This document shows positions 1-9,462 of a DNA stretch of 64,000 nt, piece after piece. Source of the stretch: Patiria miniata (lineage: Eukaryota > Echinodermata > Asteroidea > Valvatida > Asterinidae). The stretch covers positions 2,480,001-2,544,000 of the forward strand of contig NW_024037065.1 in NCBI RefSeq assembly GCF_015706575.1, read 5' to 3'. The number at the start of each line of letters is the position of its first letter. Within the stretch, counting starts at the first letter, position 1. A program made the translations under genes and the position numbers. Below the pieces are notes generated by a model. That model did not search any database. It saw only the letters and a program-made list of their open reading frames with translations, and had not been told where the DNA came from.

Positions 1-456
1 ATTTTCAGTTGATGTCTGTGGCGAAATTTGCGGTAATCGCTTCAAAATTAATAAACATAATGACCTTAATGCAGACAAGACCTGTGCGCGAAAAAAAAAA
101 ATGATTACGTCATCAGACCGGAAGTTACAATGAAAAGACCTCTTTTCCTTTGAAAATTGCTAAAAAATCAACCGTCACAGATATAATCCAGTTTTGTGCT
201 TCAAATGGCACTTAAATGATAGGTCTAAAACTTTCCAAGGTTTCGTTACAATAAATTTACTAGAAGATGCCCTGCAGCCCCCTTGAAGTTTGAAGTTAAA
301 CACGCCTACGCATTGAAACGCTCATTTAATGCCACGTACATTGTGTGTACAGCAAATGGGAATAATTGCGTACAAAGGGAAAATCCCGAAAAATAGTGTG
401 CTGCGATTGCGTAAAAGGGAACTTCCCCTCATATGATACTCAACCATTGGGCTGGC
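1..456. other. No recognisable feature
   Basis: AT-rich sequence with no long open frame, no clear repeat and no domain that I can recognise on either strand. Confidence 0.5.
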
Positions 457-499
457 AAAAGCGCCCAATTGGGCGCTTTTTTAAATTGGGCGCTTTTTT
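457..499. repeat. Perfect 24-bp palindrome followed by a 17-bp-period direct repeat
   Basis: Positions 457-480 are a perfect palindrome around the core agcgcccaattgggcgct. Its right half with a T run (467-482) is repeated directly at 484-499. It looks like a hairpin plus T tract, but in a eukaryotic setting this does not imply a terminator. No function is inferred. Confidence 0.6.
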
Positions 500-694
500 C
501 TACAAACATGCGCATTGGGGTTAAGAGGGTATGGCGAGCAATATCTTGAATTGCGCCAATGGTGTGCGATCTTTACTTTAAGAGATATGAGCTATTTGGT
601 GGGTTTTTGTTACAATTGTACTAGATAAGTTTACAGTACAGCACCATACGTGCGTGCAGATCCTCTGTATAATTACTCCACGCGCTATTTTTTA

Positions 695-1212
695 ACCCTC
701 AACCCTCAACATCAACATCAACATCAACAATCAACAGCAACATCATCAATCAACATCAACAATCAACAATCAACATTAACATCAACAATCAACATCAACA
801 ATCATCATCATCAATCAACAATCAACATTAACATCAACAATCAACATCAACAATCTACAGCAACATCAACATCAACAATCAACATGAGCATCAACAATCA
901 ACAACCAACATCAACAATCAACGATCAACACCAACAATCAACAACAAAAATCAACATCGACAACCCACATCAACAATCATCAACAATCAACTTCAATAAT
1001 CGTTAATCAACAACACCTATCAACTGTCAACAATCAACAATCGACATGAACAACCACTGTCAAATTCAATCAACAATCAACATCAACATCATCAATCAAC
1101 AATCAACATAAACAACCAACAATCAACATATCATCAATCAACAATCAACATAAACAACCAACAATCAACATCAACAATCAACATTAACAATCAACAACAA
1201 CAATCAAAATCA
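695..1212. repeat. Simple repeat built on atcaacaatcaac
   Basis: About 520 bases of imperfect atcaac / aacaatc units, poor in G. One frame (650-1006) is open and would encode a Q/N/H/S/T-rich peptide, but this follows from the repeat and has no other coding support. Confidence 0.9.
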
Positions 1213-1380
1213 AACAATGTGAAAAAGCCAAACCTCTAGCCCAACACCGTGTGTTTGTCCTCAAACTCTAGTTATCAGTATATTTGTTCTTTGAACATTT
1301 TTTTTCCGGGGAATGGGATTGTAGTTTAAATGTCACAACAGGTTCAGGATCAGGCTTCTGTGTTTAACCACGACTACAGG

Positions 1381-2346
1381 TAGTCCGAGTAACTTGGACC
1401 CAACTTATCGCTTTATTTAACCTTTGGATATGGCGATAAAAAGGTCCAAGCTAATAGTGCAAGCTGGACAACACAATCCTGTCACTGTCCCAACAAAAAA
1501 CATCAGATTTCACCCTCAAAACAGCCTTCAAATGACTTAATACGCCACCTGAGGTACAAGTAGACATCGCTAATTAACATAGTTGTACTGAAGTTTACTT
1601 ACGATCCGTATGAAAAGTGAAATTTCCCGTTCAATTCCATGAGCTCCCCTCGCGATCTTGAACACGTTAAATTTCTGACTCGTGTTAATGTTTAAACGAC
1701 GCGATTTGTTCTTCATGCCCAGCGTATATTTGATGGTCCCCGTATCCCGAGTGCGATTCCGTTACCGAGTGCGCGATGCAACGATTATGATAATGAGTCA
1801 CGTTTGCAAACACATGTGCATTTCGAATTGTAAAAGGGAATTGGGAACCAGCTTGAACTGGTATCCGCCATAAAAGCTGCGCTAGTTCCCGACTCCCTTC
1901 TATCGTTCGAAATGCACATGTGTTACCAACGTGATCCAGTGTACCATAATCCTAATCGATGCATCGCGCGCACTCGGTAATGGAATCGCACTCGGGATGC
2001 GGAAACAATCATAAACACGAGTTGGAAATTTAACATGTTCAAGATCGCGAGGGGAGCTCTCAGAATTGAACAGGAAATTTCACTTTTCATCGGGATCGTT
2101 AGTAAACTTCAGTACAACTATCTTAATTATTGATGTCTACTTGTTGTACCTCAGGTTGCATATCTAGTAATTTGGAGGCCGTTTTGAAGGTGAAATCTGA
2201 TGTTTTTTGTTGAAAAATGTTGGTTTTTTGGGACAGTGACAGGATTGTGTTGTCCAGCTTGCACTATGAGCATGGATCTTAATATCGCCAGGCCATATCC
2301 TAATGTTAAAAAAAGGCGATAAGTTGGGTCCATGTTACTCGGACTA
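1381..2346. mobile_element. Foldback (long inverted repeat) DNA element with 9-bp target duplication
   Basis: The whole 966-bp unit is an imperfect inverted repeat centred near 1864, with arms of about 470 bp and a short spacer. Both ends start with tagtccgagtaac read inward, and the first 31 bases match except for one. The nonamer gactacagg directly flanks it at 1372-1380 and 2347-2355. Inverted arms plus a 9-bp duplication fit Mutator-like or Foldback/Galileo-type elements. It has no transposase, so it would be non-autonomous. The superfamily is inferred from duplication length only. Confidence 0.8.
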
Positions 2347-2355
2347 GACTACAGG

Positions 2356-3335
2356 CAGGTGACTGAAACTGTGTCTTTTTTTATCACATTTGTCATGTTT
2401 GTAAACTATTAAGCCAAATCTTGCAAAAAGTGCCAGACACATCTTGATCAACTTGAGACAACTTGCATGTATGGGTGTCACGGCTGTTTCAAGGCCATTG
2501 CCTTAACGTTAAGAAAGTTTTCCCGTTTGGTTGTTTTAATTTTTCATAACTCCAGTAATAAACCTTCACGAAAATCCAAGATGGTCGATTATTTTTACGA
2601 CATCCGTGACGCTAAAATTCCACAAATAAATGTTTTTTATGAAACGTATACACTTCTTTCTTGAGTGTTGTTGGGCCATATATATGAAATGTGTCTTCGC
2701 CTACCGTTTTCATTGAACAGTTTTGATATTTAAAACAAAATTTAAATAAAAATGTCATAATTTCAAAAAAAATGTGTGGGGGAAATCGTCGCGTGAATGC
2801 CTTAAACGAAGTGTTTGTTTTTAAGCCAAAAATATATAAAAGTAAGTTATGTGGACAATGTGGATAGAAAAGATCGAAAAATTATACCTTGCTTTGCCAA
2901 TCTTTAAGTTTAAGGGTTGTCGGCAGCTCAACTTTTAATTTTAGAGGCCACAAAAGCAGCAGTACTTTTAAACCCCGTCCCAGCACAACGCGTTTTCGAT
3001 TGTGCAAAATGCCGTGCACGTACTACACGTACTACACGGTTGGAATTACTGCACGTACATGTATTGCGCACACAGTTTACACATCGTATTCATGCGACCA
3101 ATCACATTTACAAACGTATAGTTCATGTCAGTACAAAAATAGCTTGGCGCGAAATTCAATTTGTACACAGTGTTAACATAGCATTACTGGGTAATATAAT
3201 AGTACACACAATTCAACACACGGACTTGCACAAGTACACACAGACGCACGCACAGCGAGGGCAAGTACAATGTAAAAATCATCCAGTCATCAGCCATTCT
3301 TTACATGTAGTCATGAATTAGTTCTTTTATTTTCA
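2356..3335. other. No gene recognised; possible 5' flank of the RAG1-related element
   Basis: AT-rich, with a stretch near 3010-3070 rich in acgtacta/acatgta words. Short open frames here overlap each other and show no domain. The left end of the downstream transposon could lie in this stretch, but I could not identify its terminal repeat. Confidence 0.4.
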
Positions 3336-3956
3336 ATGGAATTTCACGTGAGAATTTTAACACAACTATGTCGTATATGTGGAAGGAGACTTCAAACTGC
3401 TAAGCAATACAAAGCTGGAAAGAGTAGTACAAAGGCTGTTAAGTGTTGCGACTACATAAAGGAAATGTATGCAAACTTTAACATTGGAACATGGCAAGAC
3501 GATTCAGAGGTACATCCAGCTCAAATTTGCTATAAATGCACAAGGGCTCTACAGTACATTAAAAACGGGGAGAGAGATCTAACATCAAATAACTCGTCTG
3601 ATCATGAACAAGCAATAAACACGCCTAGAATAGATTGGGAAAAACACCCAAGGACAGGTTCCTGCAATGTGTGTGACGCCTACATAAAACAGACAAGAGG
3701 GGGTTACCCTCCACAGCGGATGAGGCCTGGATGTGCTGCAGGACACTCTCAGGAAAGCCCTTTGAGTAAACTTCCCTCATCTTTACAACATTCAAACAAT
3801 ATTTTCAACATCAACGGTGAAACCATCGATGTGACTTCTTTGTTGGAAATATGCGGAAAGTCACCCGAGGAGGAGACACTGTTTGTTTGTCCCATCTGTT
3901 TGTGTATTCTAGGGTCCCCTACTGTGCAAACAAAATGTGAACACAATTTGTGCTAA
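3336..3956 (+). pseudogene. RAG1-like N-terminal zinc region with RING finger start
   Basis: The 206-codon frame begins MEFHVRILTQLCRICG. Residues 13-16 are CRIC, matching the RAG1 N-terminal CRICG. Then come HPAQICYKC (RAG1: HPTEFCHNC), a block IDWEKHPRTGSCNVC (RAG1: MEWHPHTPSCDIC), and near the end CPICLCIL...TKCEHNLC, the first half of a C3HC4 RING like RAG1's CQICEHILADP...CKHVFC. In RAG1 this region is zinc-binding and has ubiquitin-ligase activity. The frame closes at 3954-3956; the expected RING continuation AKCLTNWF is in the next frame, consistent with a 2-base loss near 3953. The RING's later cysteines are not clear. The RAG1 comparison is from memory, but the spacing of Cys and His is strong. 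Confidence 0.75.
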
Positions 3957-4949
3957 GTGCCTCACAAACTGGTTTCAGTACACATTTTGTGCACGAAAGA
4001 TAGCCGACAGTTGTATACACACAGCTTCGTCGAAGGTTTTTAAAGCCTTATTTGGCAATGTTTTGCATATTCATGTTATCAAACCAATCGCAATTCCACA
4101 TTATTGGCGGGGTATTTAAATCCACCAACCCAACAAAGGATCGCTGCGCGTAAATGCATAATGCAACGCACTTTGTGATCACGTGATTTTACCACAAACT
4201 ACAACTGGCCAACAGAGGGCGTACTTTCGTAATCAGTGAAACATCCGTGTGTCCTATCCCTGCAGTGGTGGGCCACAGCACCAGGCTTTCTCGGCTGATC
4301 GGATCAGCCAGTAGACTGGTAGTCAGGGCAATGGAGCAGGGGAATGGAAGTGGAGTAGGAATGGGGTGGAATAGGCGGAGTCGGAATGTGGGTGGAGTAG
4401 GAATGGGCGGAATAAGCGGAGTCGGAATGTGGGCGGAGTCGGCGGAGTCGGAATGTGGGCGGAGTCGGAATGGGGTAGACCAACTTATATCCCTTGGGAC
4501 TTTGCCCTTGACTTAGTCCTAAGTAGACCCTATACCCTAAGACAGACTAGTAATTGGTGAACAGAAACAGTAATCAAGTACGGTGGTCATGCCTTTAATC
4601 ATCATCATTCGTCATGTCATTCCACATAATCAAGAGCCTGAACAATTATTCTAATCATAAGAGAATCAAGCAATTAACTGACTAAATCCTAGCCCTGCAG
4701 CTCCTTTTATAGACTTTGAGCCCCATAAGCTAGTGCACAACTTCTCTTTGCCATACAACAGTGCATAAACTCAATTGACCAATCAGAAACAAGGATTCCT
4801 TGTATGCAAAGTGTGGGTGACTCACAGTGTGCTAGTGTATTTAAAACATACAGTTGGAGACTTAATTCCTATTCCGTCACAGTATATACATATATAAATG
4901 AAAATATGTACAACTGTATTTACATTTTGTCAACTTGATGTTTCGTTAG
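3957..4949. other. Intron-like interval of transposon copy 1 with a G-rich repeat
   Basis: No coding block is recognised apart from about 25 codons of RING continuation near 3953-4020 in a shifted frame. Positions 4338-4474 are an imperfect purine-rich repeat of ggaatgtgggcggagtc units. The open frame 4247-4516 through it is low-complexity Gly/Val/Ser/Arg and not taken as a gene. A good acceptor, tttcgttag, ends at 4949. Confidence 0.5.
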
Positions 4950-5098
4950 CCTGCCAGCATACAATTGAAGCGGCAAACTTCAACAGCATCACAGAAACTC
5001 AAATGCAACGACACTGACAAAGGATTGCCACCTGACCGCTCTCTGGCCATGATGAGAGATTGTCAACTTGCCTGGGAGCAGATGCGGAAGCTACGAAG
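4950..5098 (+). pseudogene. Transposase exon 2, copy 1
   Basis: The block is open in one frame between an acceptor (tag at 4947-4949) and a donor (gtaatcc from 5099). It encodes SIQLKRQ near its start and ends LAWEQMRKLRR. The pattern W-x-x-M-R-K is shared with the plus-strand half of copy 2 (TMWTLIKNRL, near 26380-26405), which supports homology between the two N-terminal halves. It lies just upstream of the catalytic core exons. Confidence 0.55.
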
Positions 5099-5345
5099 GT
5101 AATCCAAAATTTCAATCTTGCTCAGATCCGGGGTGAGGTGACCAAGGGTAGATAACATGCATGTGAAACAATTGGAATACAAATATAAGAATGACTATTG
5201 TACCAAATTATTTAATTCCTGTATGGGTTGGCTAAAAATCTATTAACAAAATATAGAGTACAAAATGTATATACATAATAAATTTACACCAATTATGTAC
5301 ACCTAATTGTATAATTCATTTATAAATTGTATTATGTACATTTAG

Positions 5346-5560
5346 GTAACTGGGAACACTTGGCGTTATGATATCATCTGAGCAAGAAATGAGGAAACGC
5401 CAAAATGATCTGCTGCAAGACAACCTAGAAGGTTTTCTTCAGCCCATGCTGTTTCCCTCCAACAAAGCGAGTGGAACACATGGCTTTATGACCAAAGATG
5501 TTCCTTTTGTACACGTCAAGGACTTGAGCGTCATGATTTTGCATTATCTTGACATGAATT
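5346..5560 (+). pseudogene. Transposase exon 3, copy 1
   Basis: After acceptor tttag the joined frame meets a TAA at 5347-5349, then reads LGTLGVMISSEQEMRKRQND and on to VKDLSVMILHYLDMN. The exon ends at a strong donor gtgagt (5561). The GVMISSEQEMR stretch parallels GHKLMGTRQSMR in copy 2. The TAA sits directly before the Leu-Gly block, so copy 1 could not give a full protein. The splice phase into the next exon also seems off by one base by my count. Confidence 0.55.
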
Positions 5561-5743
5561 GTGAGTTTATGTGTAGCTATTTGTATCTATCTTCACATTC
5601 CTGAGAACATACATGTACATTCATGTACATGTGTATGTATTCATACATGCATTTAAAACCCTCACTCTACATGTACATGTATAGTACATGTAATACACAT
5701 GTACATGTATCTATAAATTTGTTTTTGGATATTGTTTTTTCAG

Positions 5744-5986
5744 GCACGGTTCCCTGACATGGCATGACGGCATCATACCCAACGATGAAATTTGGTTGAA
5801 GTTTGGCGGAGACAAAGGAGGAAGCTCGTTCAAGCTTGCCTTTCAAATCATGAACACAGCACATCCCAATTCACTTCAGAATACTGTAGTTTTTGCCTGC
5901 TTTGAGGCCCCGGACTCAAGTGCAAACCTACACCATGTTGTTCCGATTTTGGATCAGATTTCATCTGTTCAGAACCTAACATGGAG
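5744..5986 (+). pseudogene. Transposase exon 4, copy 1: first catalytic Asp block
   Basis: Bounded by acceptor ttttttcag and donor gtaaaa. It encodes HGSLTWHDGIIPNDEIW, then LKFGGDKGGSSFKLAFQIMN, then VVFACFEAPDSSANLHHV. In RAG1 the first catalytic Asp (D600) lies in ESCDGMGD, followed by a strand VRFSFTIMKI and the LCLMLADESDHETL block. Order and spacing are alike, so the Asp of GGDKGG is the likely first metal ligand of a DDE nuclease. Assignment is by motif order, not by alignment software. Confidence 0.65.
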
Positions 5987-6313
5987 GTAAAAACTCGACA
6001 TTTCATATTTAGCCTATTTACAAGTAAATGTACTTGCCAAGTTCTGACCAATATTGGGAGTTTACACTGTAGTTACAGGAGTGTGCAATTTGTGTGCTCT
6101 CGTATAGTTGATAGTTCAGTCTTTTTTTTTAACTTTCCAACAGAGAGAAGAAAATGCGTCTCTTTGTAGTTTATGCTTTTCAATTAATTCACGATATACT
6201 TTTCAAAAATTTTGAATATACATAAATATTTACATGTATTATGTTCATAAAATTGTACATGTATGCATACATGTGCATGTAAACCCTTAACTCTGTCTAT
6301 GTTGTCTCTGCAG

Positions 6314-6534
6314 CACGTTACTGTTGCCTATATTGCCAGACTTCAAAGCCAGAAATGCAGCTAGTCAACCATGAGATAGAGAGGTTAACACACAACTGAG
6401 AAGCCTGGATACATTGGCCATTGATTTACAAGCCTACATAGATGATGGATCACGCAAAAGCCATGCAAAGGAAATATCTCACAGTGTCATTTCCAAGCCT
6501 ATGATCCCAATTGAGATAAACCATGTGAGTGAGC
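6314..6534 (+). pseudogene. Transposase exon 5, copy 1: CxxC zinc block and KP block
   Basis: After acceptor ctctgcag one frame reads YCCLYCQTSKPEMQ and a second reads LAIDLQAYIDD and SVISKPMIPIEINH up to donor gtgagt. The CLYC pair matches the CTLC zinc ligands of RAG1, and SKPMIPIEINH matches AKPFIETVPSIDALH just before the second catalytic Asp (D708). The two parts are in different frames, so the exon is broken between about 6390 and 6410. Confidence 0.6.
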
Positions 6535-6790
6535 CCTAGTCTACATTTCCTTGCACTACAGTTATACAATGCACATGTATGATGTACATGTAGCTGTCAA
6601 CCATGCACCGTTTTCTTATATTTTTAATTCGAAATCTTGGTCAATCAAATCTCTTTTGATTTTAGCTTGATCTTTTTTTACTCAGGCCCTACAATCTCCA
6701 ACATTGGGTGCTAAAACTCAAGGTTTGAAACATTAAATGCAAACATTTTCTTGTATAATTTCTTGTAATTTTTTCCACTGTACAATGTAG

Positions 6791-7094
6791 GTTGTTCTAC
6801 CGACACTTCATTTGAGAGTACAAGACCGACCTGAAACTCTACAAACTGCGCATTGAACACACAGATGAGGAAGACCAGCCTGAGGAAATAACTAACTTTG
6901 ATGATCAAGTTAGCAGCGAGTCTCATAGACAACAGAAGCTACGCAGAGACAAGGCTGACAAAGAAGAGGAGCTGGAACAGCTTGAGGAGGAACTACCTCT
7001 TCAAGTGTTGCAGCAAAACTTGAAAGATGCCGGGACAGTGTTCAAAGGAATGGCCAACAGGGCATTTGCCATTCGCCTCCAACTTCGAGAAATG
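6791..7094 (+). pseudogene. Transposase exon 6, copy 1
   Basis: It starts VVLPTLHL in phase with exon 5, the place where RAG1 has LHCDIG. After a frame change it reads YKTDLKLYKLRIEHTDEED, a Glu/Lys-rich helical segment, and LEEELPLQVLQQNL, ending LQLREM before donor gtactt. The matching copy 2 exon is 383 nt against 304 here, so copy 1 has lost material between LPTLHL and YKTDL. The acidic helical insertion is not something I can match in RAG1. Confidence 0.6.
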
Positions 7095-7224
7095 GTACTT
7101 TTTAAATTACTTGGATAATTTCACATGTAATGAATATGAAAAATGTACATGTACATGTCCAAACTGGGAATGCCAAACACGTCCTTTACAATGAAAAAAA
7201 CATCTATTTTCTATCCTTGCACAG

Positions 7225-7365
7225 GAAAATATGGCAGTTGACCTACCATTTGGTACAGGTCCTGTCGCTGGAAGTTTGGATAAAGTCCTCCAAAAGCATA
7301 ACGTCCAACGACAAGCCTACCATGGAAAGGCGTTTGTAGGAAATCATGTGCACAAGTGTTGCCAG
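7225..7365 (+). pseudogene. Transposase exon 7, copy 1
   Basis: A 141-nt open block bounded by acceptor cttgcacag and donor gtaacc. It encodes ENMAVDLPFGTGPVAGSLDK and, later, RQAYHGKAFVGNHVHKCCQ. The minus-strand exon 24554-24694 has the same length and nearly the same peptide. The AYHGKAFVGNHVHK stretch occupies the place of RAG1's MNGNFARKLM segment. Function beyond being part of the transposase core is not known to me. Confidence 0.75.
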
Positions 7366-7482
7366 GTAACCTTGATTTATTTTTTGTTGCCATAGAGTGC
7401 TTTTGTTAATCCAGATGAAATTACCAATACAAATTATGATTATTAACAGAATTGCATTCACATTCAAATTTGCACATTTTAG

Positions 7483-7693
7483 GTCCAAGTCATCAGTGAC
7501 CTTACATCAGCCCCAAGAACAACTATGACCACATTACCACGCGATAGTCTTCCCCTGGCACAACATCAAGCACTCCTCAGAGAGACAGCGATCCTCGGTG
7601 AAACATTTCGTGAGATGATGCTGAAGTTTGCTGATGTTCACTTTGCCATAAATCATACCAGGGCCATCGTAGCCTCCGACTTGAATCGCATTG
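7483..7693 (+). pseudogene. Transposase exon 8, copy 1
   Basis: A 211-nt open block between acceptor ttttag and donor gtgagaa. It encodes VQVISDLTSAPRTTM, then MMLKFADVHFAINHTRAIV and SDLNRI. The copy 2 exon 24199-24409 has identical length and shares VISDLTSAPR and MLKFADVH. The last base joins exon 9 to give an Asp codon, and phases agree in both copies. Confidence 0.75.
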
Positions 7694-7831
7694 GTGAGAA
7701 ATGATGACGTCTTTCAATGAATTGTGTCGCTCATCTCAGGAACACATAATGGTAATTGATTTGAACTTTGAAAGGTTTTGTTTACTTGCTGCATTAAATT
7801 GATGTTAGCAGTTTACACGCTTCTCTTGCAG

Positions 7832-8042
7832 ACACGTGTATCAAAGATTTCATGGCCACATACAGGGCAAAGTTCCCCGAGGAGTCCATCACGCCCAAGA
7901 TGCATCTCCTCGAAGATCATGCTGTGGAGCAGCTGAGCCGATTTGGTGTTGGGTTTGGCCTCTTAAATGAACAAGGGGGTGAGTTAATCCGCACTGAGTT
8001 CAATCGGACTGGTCGAGTAGTCCATGGCATGAGGAATGATGT
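7832..8042 (+). pseudogene. Transposase last exon, 5' part, copy 1: H-x4-H and catalytic Glu block
   Basis: After acceptor ctcttgcag it reads TCIKDFMATYRAKFP, ESITPKMHLLEDHAVEQL and GVGFGLLNEQGGELIRTEFN. The pair H-LLED-H has the same spacing as the RAG1 zinc ligands H-KTLA-H, and the Glu residues of NEQGGE lie 17-21 residues later, as RAG1 E962 does in SEGNESGNK. The exon is cut after 8042 by the Ty3/gypsy insertion and resumes at 13190. Confidence 0.75.
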
Positions 8043-8486
8043 TGTAGTGACATGTACATGTGTATATAATTAAGTGTTTGTTATTTTAGCTCCAGCAGGC
8101 GTTCCATACAAATAAGTATGTTAATAAGTTTTGGTTGCCATAGGCACCGGAGTTCACTCTCGCTGTGCTGCGTTTGCGCAGTGTGACATGTTGGTGACCT
8201 TTCACTTATCGTTTTCATTCTGCTTTGTGCAAGTCTTATTCCAACGTTGAAAGTTTCCTCAACCAAGTTTTATTCAGTCAATTGATGTGTGCTTAAACCT
8301 ACTGACTTTTCAGAAGTGTGTTAATCATTGGATAGCAGGTGCATGACGAACTTGTGAGTTTTGAGAGCATTAAAACTTGTAAACAACCAACATTTTGTGT
8401 GCCGTTTTTCACGACTTGTAAGAACAGACACGAGGCTTGATAAACAGTAGTAGAACTCATTTCGGGAGAAAACACGAATTACTACA
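8043..8486 (+). repeat. 5' LTR of the Ty3/gypsy element
   Basis: 444 bp, TGTAGTGAC...TACTACA. Near-identical partner at 12742-13185. An AATAAG/ATTAAAA-type AT-rich stretch lies in it, but I cannot assign U3/R/U5 limits with confidence. Confidence 0.93.
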
Positions 8487-8487
8487 C

Positions 8488-8498
8488 TGGTGACCCTG
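8488..8498 (+). other. Primer-binding-site-like sequence
   Basis: tggtgaccctg starts two bases after the 5' LTR. TGGTGACCC resembles the complement of a tRNA-Trp 3' end, the primer reported for CsRn1-type elements. The tRNA assignment is from memory. Confidence 0.6.
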
Positions 8499-8529
8499 TT
8501 TTGAACAATTGTGACCTTCTGCACAAGCC

Positions 8530-9462
8530 ATGTCTGTGGAAGTTAAACCTGATGGGACAGAGGGTACACCGCCTCCAACTCCACCTCCCTCTAACCCATT
8601 TCAACCGCCTGTCATGCCGATGCAAGCTGCAGTAAGCCTCAAACTCCCTCCATTTTGGCCTAATGACCCAACCCTGTGGTTTACCCAGGTGGAGGCTCAG
8701 TTTGTCATCCGCCATATCACTACCCAGGAGACTCGTTTTGCCTACGTTATCGGATCTTTGCAACCGGAGGTCGCACAAGAGGTGCGGGATATCCTGATTA
8801 CACCCCCATCCACGGACTGCTACGATAAGCTGAAATCTGAACTCATTCGTCGCACTTCAGTTTCTGAGCAGAAACGATTACACCAGCTGCTCACTTCAGA
8901 GGAATTGGGAGATCGCAAGCCCTCGCAGTTGTTGCGGCGCATGCACCAGCTTTTGGGGGACAACAAGCTGGAGGAGAGGATTTTGAAGCAGTTGTTTGTA
9001 CAGCGACTTCCCCACACCGTCCAGTCCATTTTGGCCTCCACAGCGGACACTGTGGGAATTGGAGCACTGGCAGATTTGGCTGACAAAATTGTTGAGGTGT
9101 CTGCCCACTCTACGCCGGCATCGCAAATTTCCACGGTTTCTTCACCACCCCTCCACCCCCCGCAACGACACGCCTCCCCTGAGGTACTCACTCTGCACGC
9201 AAAGGTTGATGACCTGACTCGGCAAGTGCAGGCCTTGACTTTTCAGCTACAGGGCATGCAGCGACAAGGCCGTCCCCGCTCTTCCTCCCGCAGTCGACCC
9301 AGACAACGTAGTCCAACCCCTTCTGCGGATAACCAGCCATCCGGTGACCGCCAATGCTGGTATCATTGGAAGTACGGAACTAATGCACGAAAATGCACCA
9401 GTCCTTGTTCGCGACGCACAGAACCACAGCGGAACCAGGAAAACGGCCAAGCCAACGACTAG
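8530..9462 (+). CDS. gag: Gag of the Ty3/gypsy element
   Basis: A 310-codon frame, starting with the first ATG after the primer site. It has a Pro-rich N-terminus, a capsid-like middle ([20 protein letters not shown], then [20 protein letters not shown] and [20 protein letters not shown]), an Arg/Ser-rich tail and a finger near the C-terminus, [14 protein letters not shown]...C, which is CX2HX9CX3C. This CHCC finger is typical of the CsRn1 clade rather than the usual CCHC knuckle. It would form the particle core and bind RNA. It overlaps pol by 70 bases. Treated as part of a retroelement copy. Confidence 0.9.
   Translation: MSVEVKPDGTEGTPPPTPPPSNPFQPPVMPMQAAVSLKLPPFWPNDPTLWFTQVEAQFVIRHITTQETRFAYVIGSLQPEVAQEVRDILITPPSTDCYDKLKSELIRRTSVSEQKRLHQLLTSEELGDRKPSQLLRRMHQLLGDNKLEERILKQLFVQRLPHTVQSILASTADTVGIGALADLADKIVEVSAHSTPASQISTVSSPPLHPPQRHASPEVLTLHAKVDDLTRQVQALTFQLQGMQRQGRPRSSSRSRPRQRSPTPSADNQPSGDRQCWYHWKYGTNARKCTSPCSRRTEPQRNQENGQAND

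Noticed and set aside
650-1006. 118-codon frame rich in His, Gln, Asn, Ser and Thr
   Set aside because: It is produced by the atcaacaatcaac simple repeat, with no other coding evidence.
3167-3173. cacagtg heptamer like a recombination signal or RAG-type transposon end
   Set aside because: A 7-base match alone is expected by chance. No nonamer and no partner end was found.
2889-3321. Two overlapping frames just upstream of the RAG1-like exon
   Set aside because: Composition is set by acgtac/acatgt words. No domain and no continuity with the downstream frame.
4247-4516. Gly/Val/Arg/Ser-rich 89-codon frame
   Set aside because: Follows from the purine-rich ggagtcggaatg repeat inside a transposon intron.
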